In this document: positions 1 to 7,815 of the stretch, one piece after another
Layout of the letters: each line of letters starts with the position of its first letter
How positions within the stretch are numbered: position 1 is the first letter of the stretch
Assembly (NCBI GenBank): GCA_002480015.1
Contig: DLQD01000139.1
Coordinates: forward strand, 1-51,966
Source of the DNA: Opitutia bacterium UBA7441
GTDB taxonomy: Bacteria; Verrucomicrobiota; Verrucomicrobiia; Opitutales; Coraliomargaritaceae
Length of the DNA stretch: 51,966 nt
Reading direction: 5' to 3'
Program-made: the position numbers and the translations under genes
The notes under the pieces: model-generated
Told to the model about the DNA's origin: nothing
What the model saw: the letters and a program-made list of their open reading frames with translations, nothing else
Databases searched by the model: none

Positions 1-49
1 GCCTGGCGAGATTCAAGTTGCTTCAATCGCATCCAGGGTTGATGTATGA
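1..49 (+). CDS. possible 3' end of an unknown upstream gene
   Basis: Reading from base 2, an open frame of 15 codons runs in from the left edge and stops with TGA at 47-49. This overlaps the ATG of queE (46-48) in an ATGA arrangement typical of translationally coupled genes. Too little remains to identify a product. A second frame from base 1 also stops nearby (40-42), so the choice of frame rests only on the ATGA overlap. Confidence 0.25.
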   Translation, partial: PGEIQVASIASRVDV

Positions 50-732
50 CGTCTACAATTGGTATGCTTCCCATCCACGAACAGTTTTACACCTTCCAGG
101 GCGAGGGCATCCATGCCGGGCGGGCGGCCTACTTCATCCGCACCTTTGGCTGCCCGGTGCATTGCCCCTGGTGCGACTCGGCGGGCACTTGGCATCCCGA
201 CTATATTCCGGAAAAGATAGAGCGCTGGAGCTCTCAGGATCTCGCGGCCGAGGTGGCCAAAACGAAGGCCGAGTTTGTTGTCGTAACAGGAGGTGAGCCA
301 GCGATCCATGATCTGGCGCCTTTGGTCGACGCGTTGCACGCCCATGGGCAAAAAGTGCATCTGGAAACAAGTGGTGCCTTTCCGATTCGGGGCGATTTCG
401 ATTGGATCACCCTGAGTCCAAAGCGGTGGAAACTGCCACTGCTGGACAATATAAACCGAGCGGACGAATTTAAAATCATCGTCGACCAAGTCGGCGCAAT
501 TGGGGAGTATGCAGCTGTCCTTGGCGCTCAAGATAAACCTGTCTGGCTGCATCCGGAATGGTCAAAACACAGCGACGCGGCCACGCTCAACTCGATCACG
601 AATTGGGTGAAGACGCATGGGGCGCCTTACCGAGCGGGCTGGCAGATGCACAAGCACTATGCCGCCGATCAAATCGATCCGCGCAGTGCGCAGCCTGCCC
701 CTCTGGGTGGCGATCCGGCCAAGGGCTTTTGA
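46..732 (+). CDS. queE: 7-carboxy-7-deazaguanine synthase (radical SAM)
   Basis: QueE converts 6-carboxytetrahydropterin to 7-carboxy-7-deazaguanine, a cytoplasmic step of queuosine/7-deazaguanine synthesis. The protein (228 aa) opens with the family's HEQFYTFQGEG-type segment. It carries the radical-SAM cluster motif C36-x3-C40-x2-C43 (CPVHCPWC) followed by D-S-x-G-T, and a GGEP motif for SAM binding near residue 83. Length and motif order fit QueE. The ATG at 46 was chosen because only a few residues precede the conserved start; an ATG at 64 is possible. No other queuosine gene is visible, but the left edge cuts the possible operon. A hairpin at 779-810 lies just after the stop. Confidence 0.93.
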   Translation: MTSTIGMLPIHEQFYTFQGEGIHAGRAAYFIRTFGCPVHCPWCDSAGTWHPDYIPEKIERWSSQDLAAEVAKTKAEFVVVTGGEPAIHDLAPLVDALHAHGQKVHLETSGAFPIRGDFDWITLSPKRWKLPLLDNINRADEFKIIVDQVGAIGEYAAVLGAQDKPVWLHPEWSKHSDAATLNSITNWVKTHGAPYRAGWQMHKHYAADQIDPRSAQPAPLGGDPAKGF

Positions 733-778
733 TAGGCAAGATCGGGTACGCGCTTCTTTTGGAGCGATGCGCCCAAAA

Positions 779-810
779 AAAGCCCGCATGCCTGGTCGAC
801 AGCGGGCTTT
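779..810 (-). terminator. rho-independent terminator between convergent genes
   Basis: A 9-bp stem (AAAGCCCGC / GCGGGCTTT) encloses a 14-nt loop and is preceded on the plus strand by an A-run at about 774-781. Read on the minus strand, the hairpin is followed by a T-run, so it best terminates the prolyl-isomerase gene. It may also stop queE transcripts weakly. Confidence 0.75.
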
Positions 811-832
811 GAGAGACAATTGAATCCGGTAA

Positions 833-1963
833 CTATTCAACCACGCGGGCGTCGAGGATCTTCTGGTCTTCGACTGGCTTATCTTGGGCACCGGTTTCAA
901 CGGCTTCGATCTTCTTCACGTTATCGTAGCCTTTGACGACCTTACCGAAGATGGTGTGCTTATCGTTGAGCCATTCAGGATTGCTGGTTGTAATGAAAAA
1001 CTGGCTGCCATTGGTCATAGGACCGGAGTTGGCCATGGCAAGCATCCCCTCTTGATTGAAGCGTGCGTCTTCACTGAACTCGTCAGGGAAGTTTTTACCC
1101 CAGATAGATTCGCCACCGGTGCCGGTGCCGAGCGGATCGCCACCTTGAATCATGAAACCGTTGATCACGCGATGAAAGATAAGGCCGTCATAGTAGTCAC
1201 CCTCAATGTGCCCGACGAAGTTGGCCACAGCCAGCGGAGCGACGCTAGGGTAGAGCTCGATTTCGACATCCCCTTGCGTGGTTTCGAGCACGACATTGAA
1301 GTTTTCCTTTTCCTTCCACTCCGCTGAGACATCGGCAAAATCAGCCATTGCCGCCTCTTGAGCAGCCATCATCTCCGCTTGCATTTTGGCTTGGGCCACC
1401 TGCACGCGCACTTGAATAAATTCTTGAAAAGCCGGCATTTTCGCTTCGAGGGACGGATCCGGCTCGGCGTCGAGGGCGCCGGCGACGAAGCCCTTGCGGA
1501 TCAGGGCAGCCGCATCGGCTCCGAAACCGAGCTGCTGAAGTCCGGACTGCATGACGATGACAGCGCCGATCTTTTCCAGGGAGGCGGCAGTGATCGCGGG
1601 GATCTCCTCGGCGCTTGCCTCGATCGCCTCAGCACGCGCTTGAGCTTCGCCAAATGCGGCTTCGACTGTTTCCTGAGCAAATTGCATAATATTCAGCTCA
1701 CCCGATAAACACTTCTCTAATCCATCGGCGAGCGATGCGACCGCGGCTTCTTCAAGCTGCAGCGAGGGAACTCCGCCACTTTGTGCAGTCAGGTAACCGA
1801 CAATCTCCACAAGCTCATCTTCAGCGACCTCGACCCGTTCTAGAGGCGCAGGGGCAGTGGGCTCGGCTCCAACCGCTTGTGGTTCGGCGGCCTCAGACTC
1901 GGCAAATACAGGTGTCGCAGTAAGCAGAACCGCGAAGAGGAAATGATACAATTTGGAATACAT
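833..1963 (-). CDS. secreted cyclophilin-type peptidyl-prolyl isomerase with FKBP-N-like N-terminal region
   Basis: The 376-aa protein starts with a signal peptide (FLFAVLLTATPVFA, cleavage after about residue 21), so it should act in the periplasm on folding proteins. Residues about 222-376 form a cyclophilin domain with the catalytic-arginine segment FHRVINGFMIQGGDP, the NGSQFFIT strand and a W-L-N-D-K-H-T-I-F-G segment. Residues about 45-200 are helical and Ala/Glu-rich. They contain two stretches resembling the dimerisation domain found ahead of FKBP-type isomerases (for example GLQQLGFGADAAALIRKGF). A cyclophilin behind an FKBP-N-like dimeriser is an unusual combination, but the similarity is by eye. 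The cyclophilin call is firm; the N-terminal reading is an inference. Confidence 0.9.
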   Translation of the reverse strand: MYSKLYHFLFAVLLTATPVFAESEAAEPQAVGAEPTAPAPLERVEVAEDELVEIVGYLTAQSGGVPSLQLEEAAVASLADGLEKCLSGELNIMQFAQETVEAAFGEAQARAEAIEASAEEIPAITAASLEKIGAVIVMQSGLQQLGFGADAAALIRKGFVAGALDAEPDPSLEAKMPAFQEFIQVRVQVAQAKMQAEMMAAQEAAMADFADVSAEWKEKENFNVVLETTQGDVEIELYPSVAPLAVANFVGHIEGDYYDGLIFHRVINGFMIQGGDPLGTGTGGESIWGKNFPDEFSEDARFNQEGMLAMANSGPMTNGSQFFITTSNPEWLNDKHTIFGKVVKGYDNVKKIEAVETGAQDKPVEDQKILDARVVE

Positions 1964-2084
1964 AAGTTTAATGGGAATAGTATGGGGGAGATAGAAAGCA
2001 CGCTAGGTTTACGGATCGTCCGCAAAGGTCAACGAACTACATCAACTTTCGTCGGACAGCCCACAGCCGCCCATGTTCAGAAAA

Positions 2085-3590
2085 TCAGCCCAGATCGTAT
2101 TGATCCATACGCTTGCGGAGAGTGGCGCGGGTCATCCCGAGAATCTCAGCAGCCTTGACCTGTTTGCCCCCTGCATCTTGGAGTGCTCGGGCGATAAGGG
2201 CGCGTTCGGCGTGTTCCAGAATATTGATACCGTGAGCCTCACGTAGGTCTGCATAGACTGCGTCATAGGGGTCGATGGCGAGGTGCCCAAGCAGTGTCTC
2301 TGCGGCGGCAGGTGCCACCGCGTGTAGCGGCTCTTCCTCAAGCGCAACGGGCTCCGACTGCGATTTCGGAACCTTTGGACCAGGGGGACTGCCGACGGCA
2401 CGTACAAGTTCCTGGGGCAGATCCTTGATCAAGATCATTTCGCCTTGGGCGATCACCGCGCTGCGGTAGATAAGATTTTCGAGTTCACGGACGTTACCCG
2501 GCCAGTCGTGTTTATTGAGTAAAGCGAGCGCTTCGGGCGAGATCAGCTTGGCCTCGGTCTTGCTATCGCGGGCAAGACGCTTCAGCACGAAGTCGATGAG
2601 CTGCGAAACATCCTCCTTACGCTCGCGCAGGGGCGGCAACTGTATGCGGACTACGTTGAGGCGATAGTAGAGATCCTCTCGGAAGGTCTTCTCTTTGACC
2701 ATCTCTTCGAGTGGTTTATTCGTTGCCGCGAGCATGCGCACGTTGACCTTGATCGTCTCACTGCTACCGACGCGCTGGATCTCACCTTCTTGCAGAGCGC
2801 GGAGTATCTTGGTCTGAGTGGTCAGCGCCATGTCACCAATCTCATCGAGAAAAATCGTGCCGCCATCGCAGAGTTCGAATTTGCCGATGCGCTGATTGGT
2901 CGCTCCGGTGAAGGACCCCTTCTCATGGCCGAAGAGTTCGCTCTCAATCAAGTTCTCGGGAATGGCAGCGCAGTTGACCGCGATGTAAGGCTTCTGGGCA
3001 CGAAGACTATTTTGGTAAATGGCGCGCGCAATGAGTTCTTTACCAGTACCACTCTCGCCTGTGATCATCACCGTAACGTCGCTGGCAGCAACCTGCCCGA
3101 TCATTTTGAACACCTCTTGCATCGCGGAAGAGCTGCCGATGATGCCACCTTCAATATCCTCCTTCGACACTGCAGGGACAGATTCTTCCTTACCTGCTTT
3201 ATCCAGATCCGAGGACGCGGCAATGGCCGACTCGGTCAAAGAGAGGATCTTTTTCAAGTCGAAGGGCTTCATAATGTAGTCGAACGCACCGAACTTCATC
3301 GCCTCAATCGTGGTCTGCGTAGTGCCATACGCCGTCATCAAAATGATCATGGCATTGGGGTTGATGCCACGCAGATGCTGCAAGGCTTCCATGCCACTCA
3401 TGCCCCCCATACGATTATCCAGAAGAATCACATGGGGACAGTGCTTCTCGGCCATAATGAGCCCTTCCTCCCCGCTGGCGGCTTCAAGCACTTCATACTG
3501 CCGACCTGAAAGGACACGCTTAAGAGAATAGCGGAGATCGTTATCATCATCAATGACGAGTACCTTGGGTGTAATCTTTGCAGTGGTCAT
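2085..3590 (-). CDS. sigma-54-dependent response regulator, NtrC family
   Basis: A two-component transcription activator for sigma-54 promoters. With the ATG at 3590 the protein is 501 aa. The receiver domain (about 8-125) has the acidic DDD triad at 14-16, the phospho-acceptor D58 (ILLDNRMGG) and a conserved K-P-F. The AAA+ domain has Walker A GESGTGKE, the sigma-54 loop in the variant form GSFTGA, and Walker B GGTIFLDEIGD. The C-terminus is a Fis-type helix-turn-helix (QVKAAEILGMTRATLRKRM). The frame is open to 3638, but the receiver begins properly from 3590, so the shorter start is preferred. No partner histidine kinase lies within the window, so the signal is unknown. It lies 79 bases downstream of purT on the same strand. 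Confidence 0.93.
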   Translation of the reverse strand: MTTAKITPKVLVIDDDNDLRYSLKRVLSGRQYEVLEAASGEEGLIMAEKHCPHVILLDNRMGGMSGMEALQHLRGINPNAMIILMTAYGTTQTTIEAMKFGAFDYIMKPFDLKKILSLTESAIAASSDLDKAGKEESVPAVSKEDIEGGIIGSSSAMQEVFKMIGQVAASDVTVMITGESGTGKELIARAIYQNSLRAQKPYIAVNCAAIPENLIESELFGHEKGSFTGATNQRIGKFELCDGGTIFLDEIGDMALTTQTKILRALQEGEIQRVGSSETIKVNVRMLAATNKPLEEMVKEKTFREDLYYRLNVVRIQLPPLRERKEDVSQLIDFVLKRLARDSKTEAKLISPEALALLNKHDWPGNVRELENLIYRSAVIAQGEMILIKDLPQELVRAVGSPPGPKVPKSQSEPVALEEEPLHAVAPAAAETLLGHLAIDPYDAVYADLREAHGINILEHAERALIARALQDAGGKQVKAAEILGMTRATLRKRMDQYDLG

Positions 3591-3669
3591 AGGTCTAAAA
3601 ATAAAAAACCAGTAAGCAGGGTCTCTTCGATAAAGCAAGAAGTGTACTCGTCCCTCTAAATGTGAGAGC

Positions 3670-4857
3670 CTAAAGCCGAACGTCTACCGTGGCGCTCACA
3701 TGACGAGCCTTCTGGCGAGCTTCATCGATGGAGGCCCCGCGCGCCACAGCGACCCCCATACGACGTTTCCCTTGAACCGCAGGCTTCCCGAAGAGGCGCA
3801 ACTGAGTATCCGGCAGGCGAAGCGCCTCAGCAAGATGACTGTAGCAAACGTTATCCGACTCGCCTTCGACCAGAATAACCGCAGAGGCCGAAGCGCCGTG
3901 CTGCCGGATATTCGGAATCGGCAGACCTAAAATCGCGCGGGCATGGAGTGCGAATTGGGACAGATCCTGCGAAATCATCGTGACCATGCCGGTATCGTGC
4001 GGGCGTGGGGAGACCTCACTGAAGATCACCTCTTCGCCTTTCACGAAGAGTTCGACGCCGAAAATGCCGCGCCCACCGAGCGCGTCGGTGATCGCTTTGG
4101 CATAGGCCTGCGCCTTTTCCAGCGCTACAGTCGACATAGCCTGTGGCTGCCAGGACTCGCGGTAATCGCCATCGACCTGAATATGGCCGATCGGCTCGCA
4201 AAATGAGGTGCCGTCCACATGGCGCACGGTGAGCAGGGTGATCTCATAGTCGAAATCGACAAAGCCCTCGACGATCACCTTTCCTCTGCCCGCACGGCCG
4301 CCGCCTTGCGCATAGTCCCAGGCAGCTTTGACTTGATCGGCCGTTTTGACGGTGCTTTGCCCTTTCCCCGATGAGCTCATGATGGGCTTCACCACGCAGG
4401 GCAGGCCGATCATTTCGACCGCAGCGTAAAACTCCTCTTCAGTGGACGCAAATTTGTAGGGAGATGTCAGGAGTCCCAGATCTTCAGCTGCGAGACGGCG
4501 TATACCTTCACGATTCATCGTCAACTGTGTGGCGCGTGCCGTCGGAATAATAGTCGTGACACCCTCTTTTTCCAATGCCGCCAAGGTGTCCGTGGCGATG
4601 GCTTCGACTTCGGGCACGACGAAATCGGGCTTTTCCAACTCAATCAATGCGCGCAGAGCCACACCATCGAGCATGGACAGCACGTGCGCCCGATCGGCCA
4701 CCTGCATGGCGGGCGCATCGGCGTAGGCATCGGCCGCAATCACTTCGACGCCGTAGCGCTGCAGTTCAATCACGACTTCTTTACCCAGTTCACCGGAGCC
4801 GCAAAGGAGCACCTTGACCGCAGAAGATTTAAAAGGAGTTCCGATCGTCACATTCAT
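3670..4857 (-). CDS. purT: formate-dependent phosphoribosylglycinamide formyltransferase (GAR transformylase 2)
   Basis: PurT uses formate and ATP to formylate GAR, the third step of purine synthesis, without folate. The protein is an ATP-grasp enzyme of 395 aa from the ATG at 4857. It shows the dinucleotide-like start VLLCGSGELGKE, the segment VIAADAYADAPAMQVADRAH typical of PurT, the ATP-grasp stretch CVVKPIMSSSGKGQS and the late motif EVSPRPHDTGMVT. The frame extends to a TTG at 4965 that overlaps the TGA of the upstream acyltransferase, but the extra 36 residues have no counterpart in E. coli PurT, so 4857 is chosen. No other purine gene is nearby. The product is confident; the start is less so. 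Confidence 0.95.
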   Translation of the reverse strand: MNVTIGTPFKSSAVKVLLCGSGELGKEVVIELQRYGVEVIAADAYADAPAMQVADRAHVLSMLDGVALRALIELEKPDFVVPEVEAIATDTLAALEKEGVTTIIPTARATQLTMNREGIRRLAAEDLGLLTSPYKFASTEEEFYAAVEMIGLPCVVKPIMSSSGKGQSTVKTADQVKAAWDYAQGGGRAGRGKVIVEGFVDFDYEITLLTVRHVDGTSFCEPIGHIQVDGDYRESWQPQAMSTVALEKAQAYAKAITDALGGRGIFGVELFVKGEEVIFSEVSPRPHDTGMVTMISQDLSQFALHARAILGLPIPNIRQHGASASAVILVEGESDNVCYSHLAEALRLPDTQLRLFGKPAVQGKRRMGVAVARGASIDEARQKARHVSATVDVRL

Positions 4858-4961
4858 CGAGAAATCATGGCTGCACGGATCAGGTCGCGTCAAGATCAGG
4901 CGAGCACGCCTACTCCACGTATCAAAAACGATCTGGCTGGGAGTAGCCGCACTCCGTAGGC

Positions 4962-5618
4962 TCAATCTTTCGTGATCGCATCAAGCCGCTCTTTCAACTG
5001 TGCGGCGGCTTCCTTCGGGTCGCCACTCAGCAGAGCGCTCCCGGTGATGTAGTCGACCCTCGCTTCGATTCGACTGAACGGATAGGGGATAAAAAAACGA
5101 TCCCAGCTTTTTAAGCGCCATGCTCCGGTATGGTTCAAGGAAAGCAGGATAATCGGAGCTCCTGTCTTCATCGCGACCGTGACAGCGCCTGCCTTCATGT
5201 CATACATCGGCCCACGTGAACCGTCGGGTGAAACCGCGACATCAAACCCCTCCCGCTGCACGGCGATCAGGTCTCGCACGGCTTGTGCGCCGCGCTTAAA
5301 ACGAGACCCGCGCACGGGACGCATGCCCATGCGACGAACAAAGCCAGCGAGCCAGGCACCATCCTTACTCGCACTAATCAGCGTGGCTAAGCGCCGATTA
5401 CGGAAGTAACGCGAATAAAAGAGCGGCGCGGCAAAGAGACGGTTGTGCCAAAAGATGACCACCGCCGGTGGCGAACCCGGATCCATTAAATCCTGCACAT
5501 CGGCCCCCCAATGAAAGCGGAGCGTCCGCCCCCACAAGCGCATGAGGAAGGCCAGCACGGAGAGCAGCGCGCGCTCATGCCACTTTAATTTCGTAGGGGT
5601 CTGATTGGTCGATGTCAT
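4962..5618 (-). CDS. lysophospholipid acyltransferase family protein (DUF374 type)
   Basis: The 218-aa protein belongs to the DUF374 branch of the LPLAT acyltransferases, which transfer acyl chains at the inner membrane in lipid or lipid A-like synthesis. Visible marks are the conserved FWHNRLF segment (acceptor-binding His), ISASKDGAWLAGF, and the SPDGSRGPMY motif that replaces the PlsC glycerophosphate site. The ATG at 5618 gives a normal DUF374 start (the frame opens at 5657). It sits directly upstream of purT on the same strand and is divergent from the glycyl-tRNA synthetase gene. The exact substrate cannot be read from sequence. The 190 bases between it and the tRNA synthetase gene show no recognisable signal. 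Confidence 0.85.
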   Translation of the reverse strand: MTSTNQTPTKLKWHERALLSVLAFLMRLWGRTLRFHWGADVQDLMDPGSPPAVVIFWHNRLFAAPLFYSRYFRNRRLATLISASKDGAWLAGFVRRMGMRPVRGSRFKRGAQAVRDLIAVQREGFDVAVSPDGSRGPMYDMKAGAVTVAMKTGAPIILLSLNHTGAWRLKSWDRFFIPYPFSRIEARVDYITGSALLSGDPKEAAAQLKERLDAITKD

Positions 5619-5810
5619 GAATGGCCACGACGATAGTGGCCACGAGCGCGCTGGCAATTAAGTTTGCGGCTTTCTTCAGGTAGCCGTCCCCCCTCGGCGA
5701 ACTAAGCCCCGCACCTGAAGGAGCTGGGATACGCTGTAGGATTTGAGCATTCCGACGGAATTAAGCTAGCGCTTGACCCACTCACGCCAAAGCCCATCGT
5801 TCTTCGCCTT

Positions 5811-7349
5811 ATGACAGCTCCAGCATCCAATGACGCACTCATGGAAGATATCGTCGGCCTCTGCAAGCGCCGCGGCTTCATCTTCGCCTCCTCCGAAATC
5901 TACGGCGGCTATAACGGCTTTTACGATTACGGCCCCCTCGGCGTCGAACTGCGCAACAACATCAAGCAAGCCTGGTGGCGCGACTTCGTGCACCGCCGCG
6001 ACGACATCGAAGGGCTCGACTCCAGCATCATCATGCACCCGAAGATCTGGAAGGCCTCGGGCCACGTGGATGGATTTTCCGATCCGCTGGTTGATTGCAA
6101 AGAGTCGAAAAAACGCTACCGCGCCGACCAGCTGTTTTTCGCCCCCGTCATTCTCGACGGTGAACAGGTCGGCTACGTTGCCTTCGTCGAAGGCACCGAC
6201 AGTGCCTCGATCATCAAGCGCGCCAAGAAAGTCCGCGACCACCTCGACAAAAAACAGGCCACGCTCGACGAAGCCGCCCTGGACAACGACCGCACCGAGT
6301 TCACCGAAGCCACTGCCGAGCAGCGGACGCAAACCCTCGGCCCCGACGCAAGCAAGGTCGACACTCTGACCGCGCCCCGCGAGTTCAAGCTCATGTTCGA
6401 GACCAAGGTGGGCCCCCTCGCCGACGATTCAGCCGTCGCCTACCTACGCCCGGAAACGGCGCAGGGTATTTTCGCCAATTACAAAAACATCGTCGATACC
6501 GGACGCGTGAAGATCCCTTTCGGCATCGCGCAAATCGGCAAGGCCTTCCGCAACGAAATCACGCCGCGCAACTTCATCTTCCGCTCGCGCGAGTTCGAGC
6601 AAATGGAGATCGAATATTTCATCGCCCCCGAGGCCGACTGGCAAGCACTCCACCGCGAGTGGCTCGACACCTGCATCGACTGGCTCGTCTCCATTGGCCT
6701 GCCCCGCGAGGACATCACCGAGGATGTGCACCCGACCGAGAAGCTCGCCTTTTACTCACAGGCGACAACGGACCTCATGTTCCACTTCCCGCACGGGGAG
6801 CAGGAGCTCTGGGGCATCGCCTGCCGGAGCGATTACGACCTCAAGCAGCACCAGGAGCACTCCGGCAAATCCATGGAGTTCTTCGACGAAGCCTCGAAGA
6901 GCAAATACGTGCCTCACGTCATCGAGCCCTCACTCGGCGTCGACCGCACCCTGCTCGCGGTTCTGACCGCCGCCTACTGCGAGGACGAAGTGCCCAACGA
7001 CAAAGGCCAAGTCGAGAAACGTACCGTGATGAAGTTCAGCCCAAAGATCGCTCCGGTCAAAGCGGCCATCTTCCCGCTGCTCAAGAATAAGCCCGAACTT
7101 GTCGACGTCGCGGAAAAGCTCTACAAAAAATTGCAACGCCGCTGGAACGTCTTCTACGACGCCTCCGGCGCGATCGGTCGGCGCTATCGTCGTCAGGACG
7201 AGATCGGCACGCCGTTCGGCATCACCATCGATTTCGATACCATCGAAAAAGACGGCACGGTCACCCTGCGCGATCGCGACACCTGCGAACAACGCCGCGT
7301 GTCGGAAGCCGAGCTGATCGAGTTTCTCGAAGAGCAAATCGACGGGTAG
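5811..7349 (+). CDS. glyQS: glycine--tRNA ligase, single-chain (alpha2) type
   Basis: Charges tRNA-Gly with glycine in the cytoplasm. This 512-aa class II synthetase is the dimeric, single-polypeptide kind, not the alpha/beta tetramer of Proteobacteria. The start matches the family (IVGLCKRRGFIFASSEIYGG, YDYGPLGVELRNN). Motif 2 is visible as GKAFRNEITPRNFIFRSREF, motif 3 as EPSLGVDRTLLA, and a C-terminal anticodon-binding domain begins at KIAPVKAAIFPLL. An Asp/Glu-rich insertion at about residues 130-185 (EGTDSASIIKRAKK to LGPDASK) makes it longer than the roughly 460-residue Gram-positive forms. It stands alone, divergent from the acyltransferase. No SD or terminator is evident. Confidence 0.95.
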   Translation: MTAPASNDALMEDIVGLCKRRGFIFASSEIYGGYNGFYDYGPLGVELRNNIKQAWWRDFVHRRDDIEGLDSSIIMHPKIWKASGHVDGFSDPLVDCKESKKRYRADQLFFAPVILDGEQVGYVAFVEGTDSASIIKRAKKVRDHLDKKQATLDEAALDNDRTEFTEATAEQRTQTLGPDASKVDTLTAPREFKLMFETKVGPLADDSAVAYLRPETAQGIFANYKNIVDTGRVKIPFGIAQIGKAFRNEITPRNFIFRSREFEQMEIEYFIAPEADWQALHREWLDTCIDWLVSIGLPREDITEDVHPTEKLAFYSQATTDLMFHFPHGEQELWGIACRSDYDLKQHQEHSGKSMEFFDEASKSKYVPHVIEPSLGVDRTLLAVLTAAYCEDEVPNDKGQVEKRTVMKFSPKIAPVKAAIFPLLKNKPELVDVAEKLYKKLQRRWNVFYDASGAIGRRYRRQDEIGTPFGITIDFDTIEKDGTVTLRDRDTCEQRRVSEAELIEFLEEQIDG

Positions 7350-7363
7350 AACTCCGACGACCC

Positions 7364-7600
7364 TCAGCTATCCTGCGTCCGCCAAGTGCTGGCCACATCC
7401 GGACGTTGCTGGGCGAAGACGTGGAAAACGTGGTCATGATTGCGATCTGTGCCACGCTCGATGACTCCATCGAGACCTCCTTGCTTGTAGCTTGCGATCC
7501 ATCGGTTGACTGTCGTCATGCCGACTCCACAACTCTCAGCGTTCAAGCTCACAGGATTCTCCGGAGAAATGCCAGTATTAAATCGAATCGGTATGAGGTC
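7364..7600 (-). pseudogene. remnant of a transposase N-terminal helix-turn-helix (IS630-like?)
   Basis: On the minus strand an open stretch between stops at 7603 and 7364 encodes a helix-turn-helix ending in GMTTVNRWIASYKQGGLDGV. This pattern (T-V-x-R-W near the recognition helix, then Y/F-K-x-G-G-L-D-G) is typical of the first domain of IS630-type transposases. The similarity ends after about 45 residues. There is no DDE domain and no terminal repeat I can recognise, so this is a decayed fragment. The remaining bases up to 7815 hold no gene I can support. The family assignment is by eye. Confidence 0.45.
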
Positions 7601-7815
7601 TCACCGGGCCAGGTTCTTTTCTCTCTTTCCGTTCTCCGCGCGCTCGGCGAACTCTGCGGTTTAAAAAATTGCTTCGCCGTCTACGGCAGACCTCCGACCA
7701 TTCTCCTTTCCGCAGATCAGCCTGCCAAGTAGACGGTCCACGAGTAAGATGATCGCCCCAATTAATCACCGCGAAAAAATGGCCAAAGACACAAGCTAAC
7801 TGTATCGCTACCCTT

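Noticed and set aside
2790..3509. 239-codon plus-strand frame opposite the sigma-54 regulator
   Set aside because: Antisense to a well-defined AAA+ protein gene, with no recognisable protein features.
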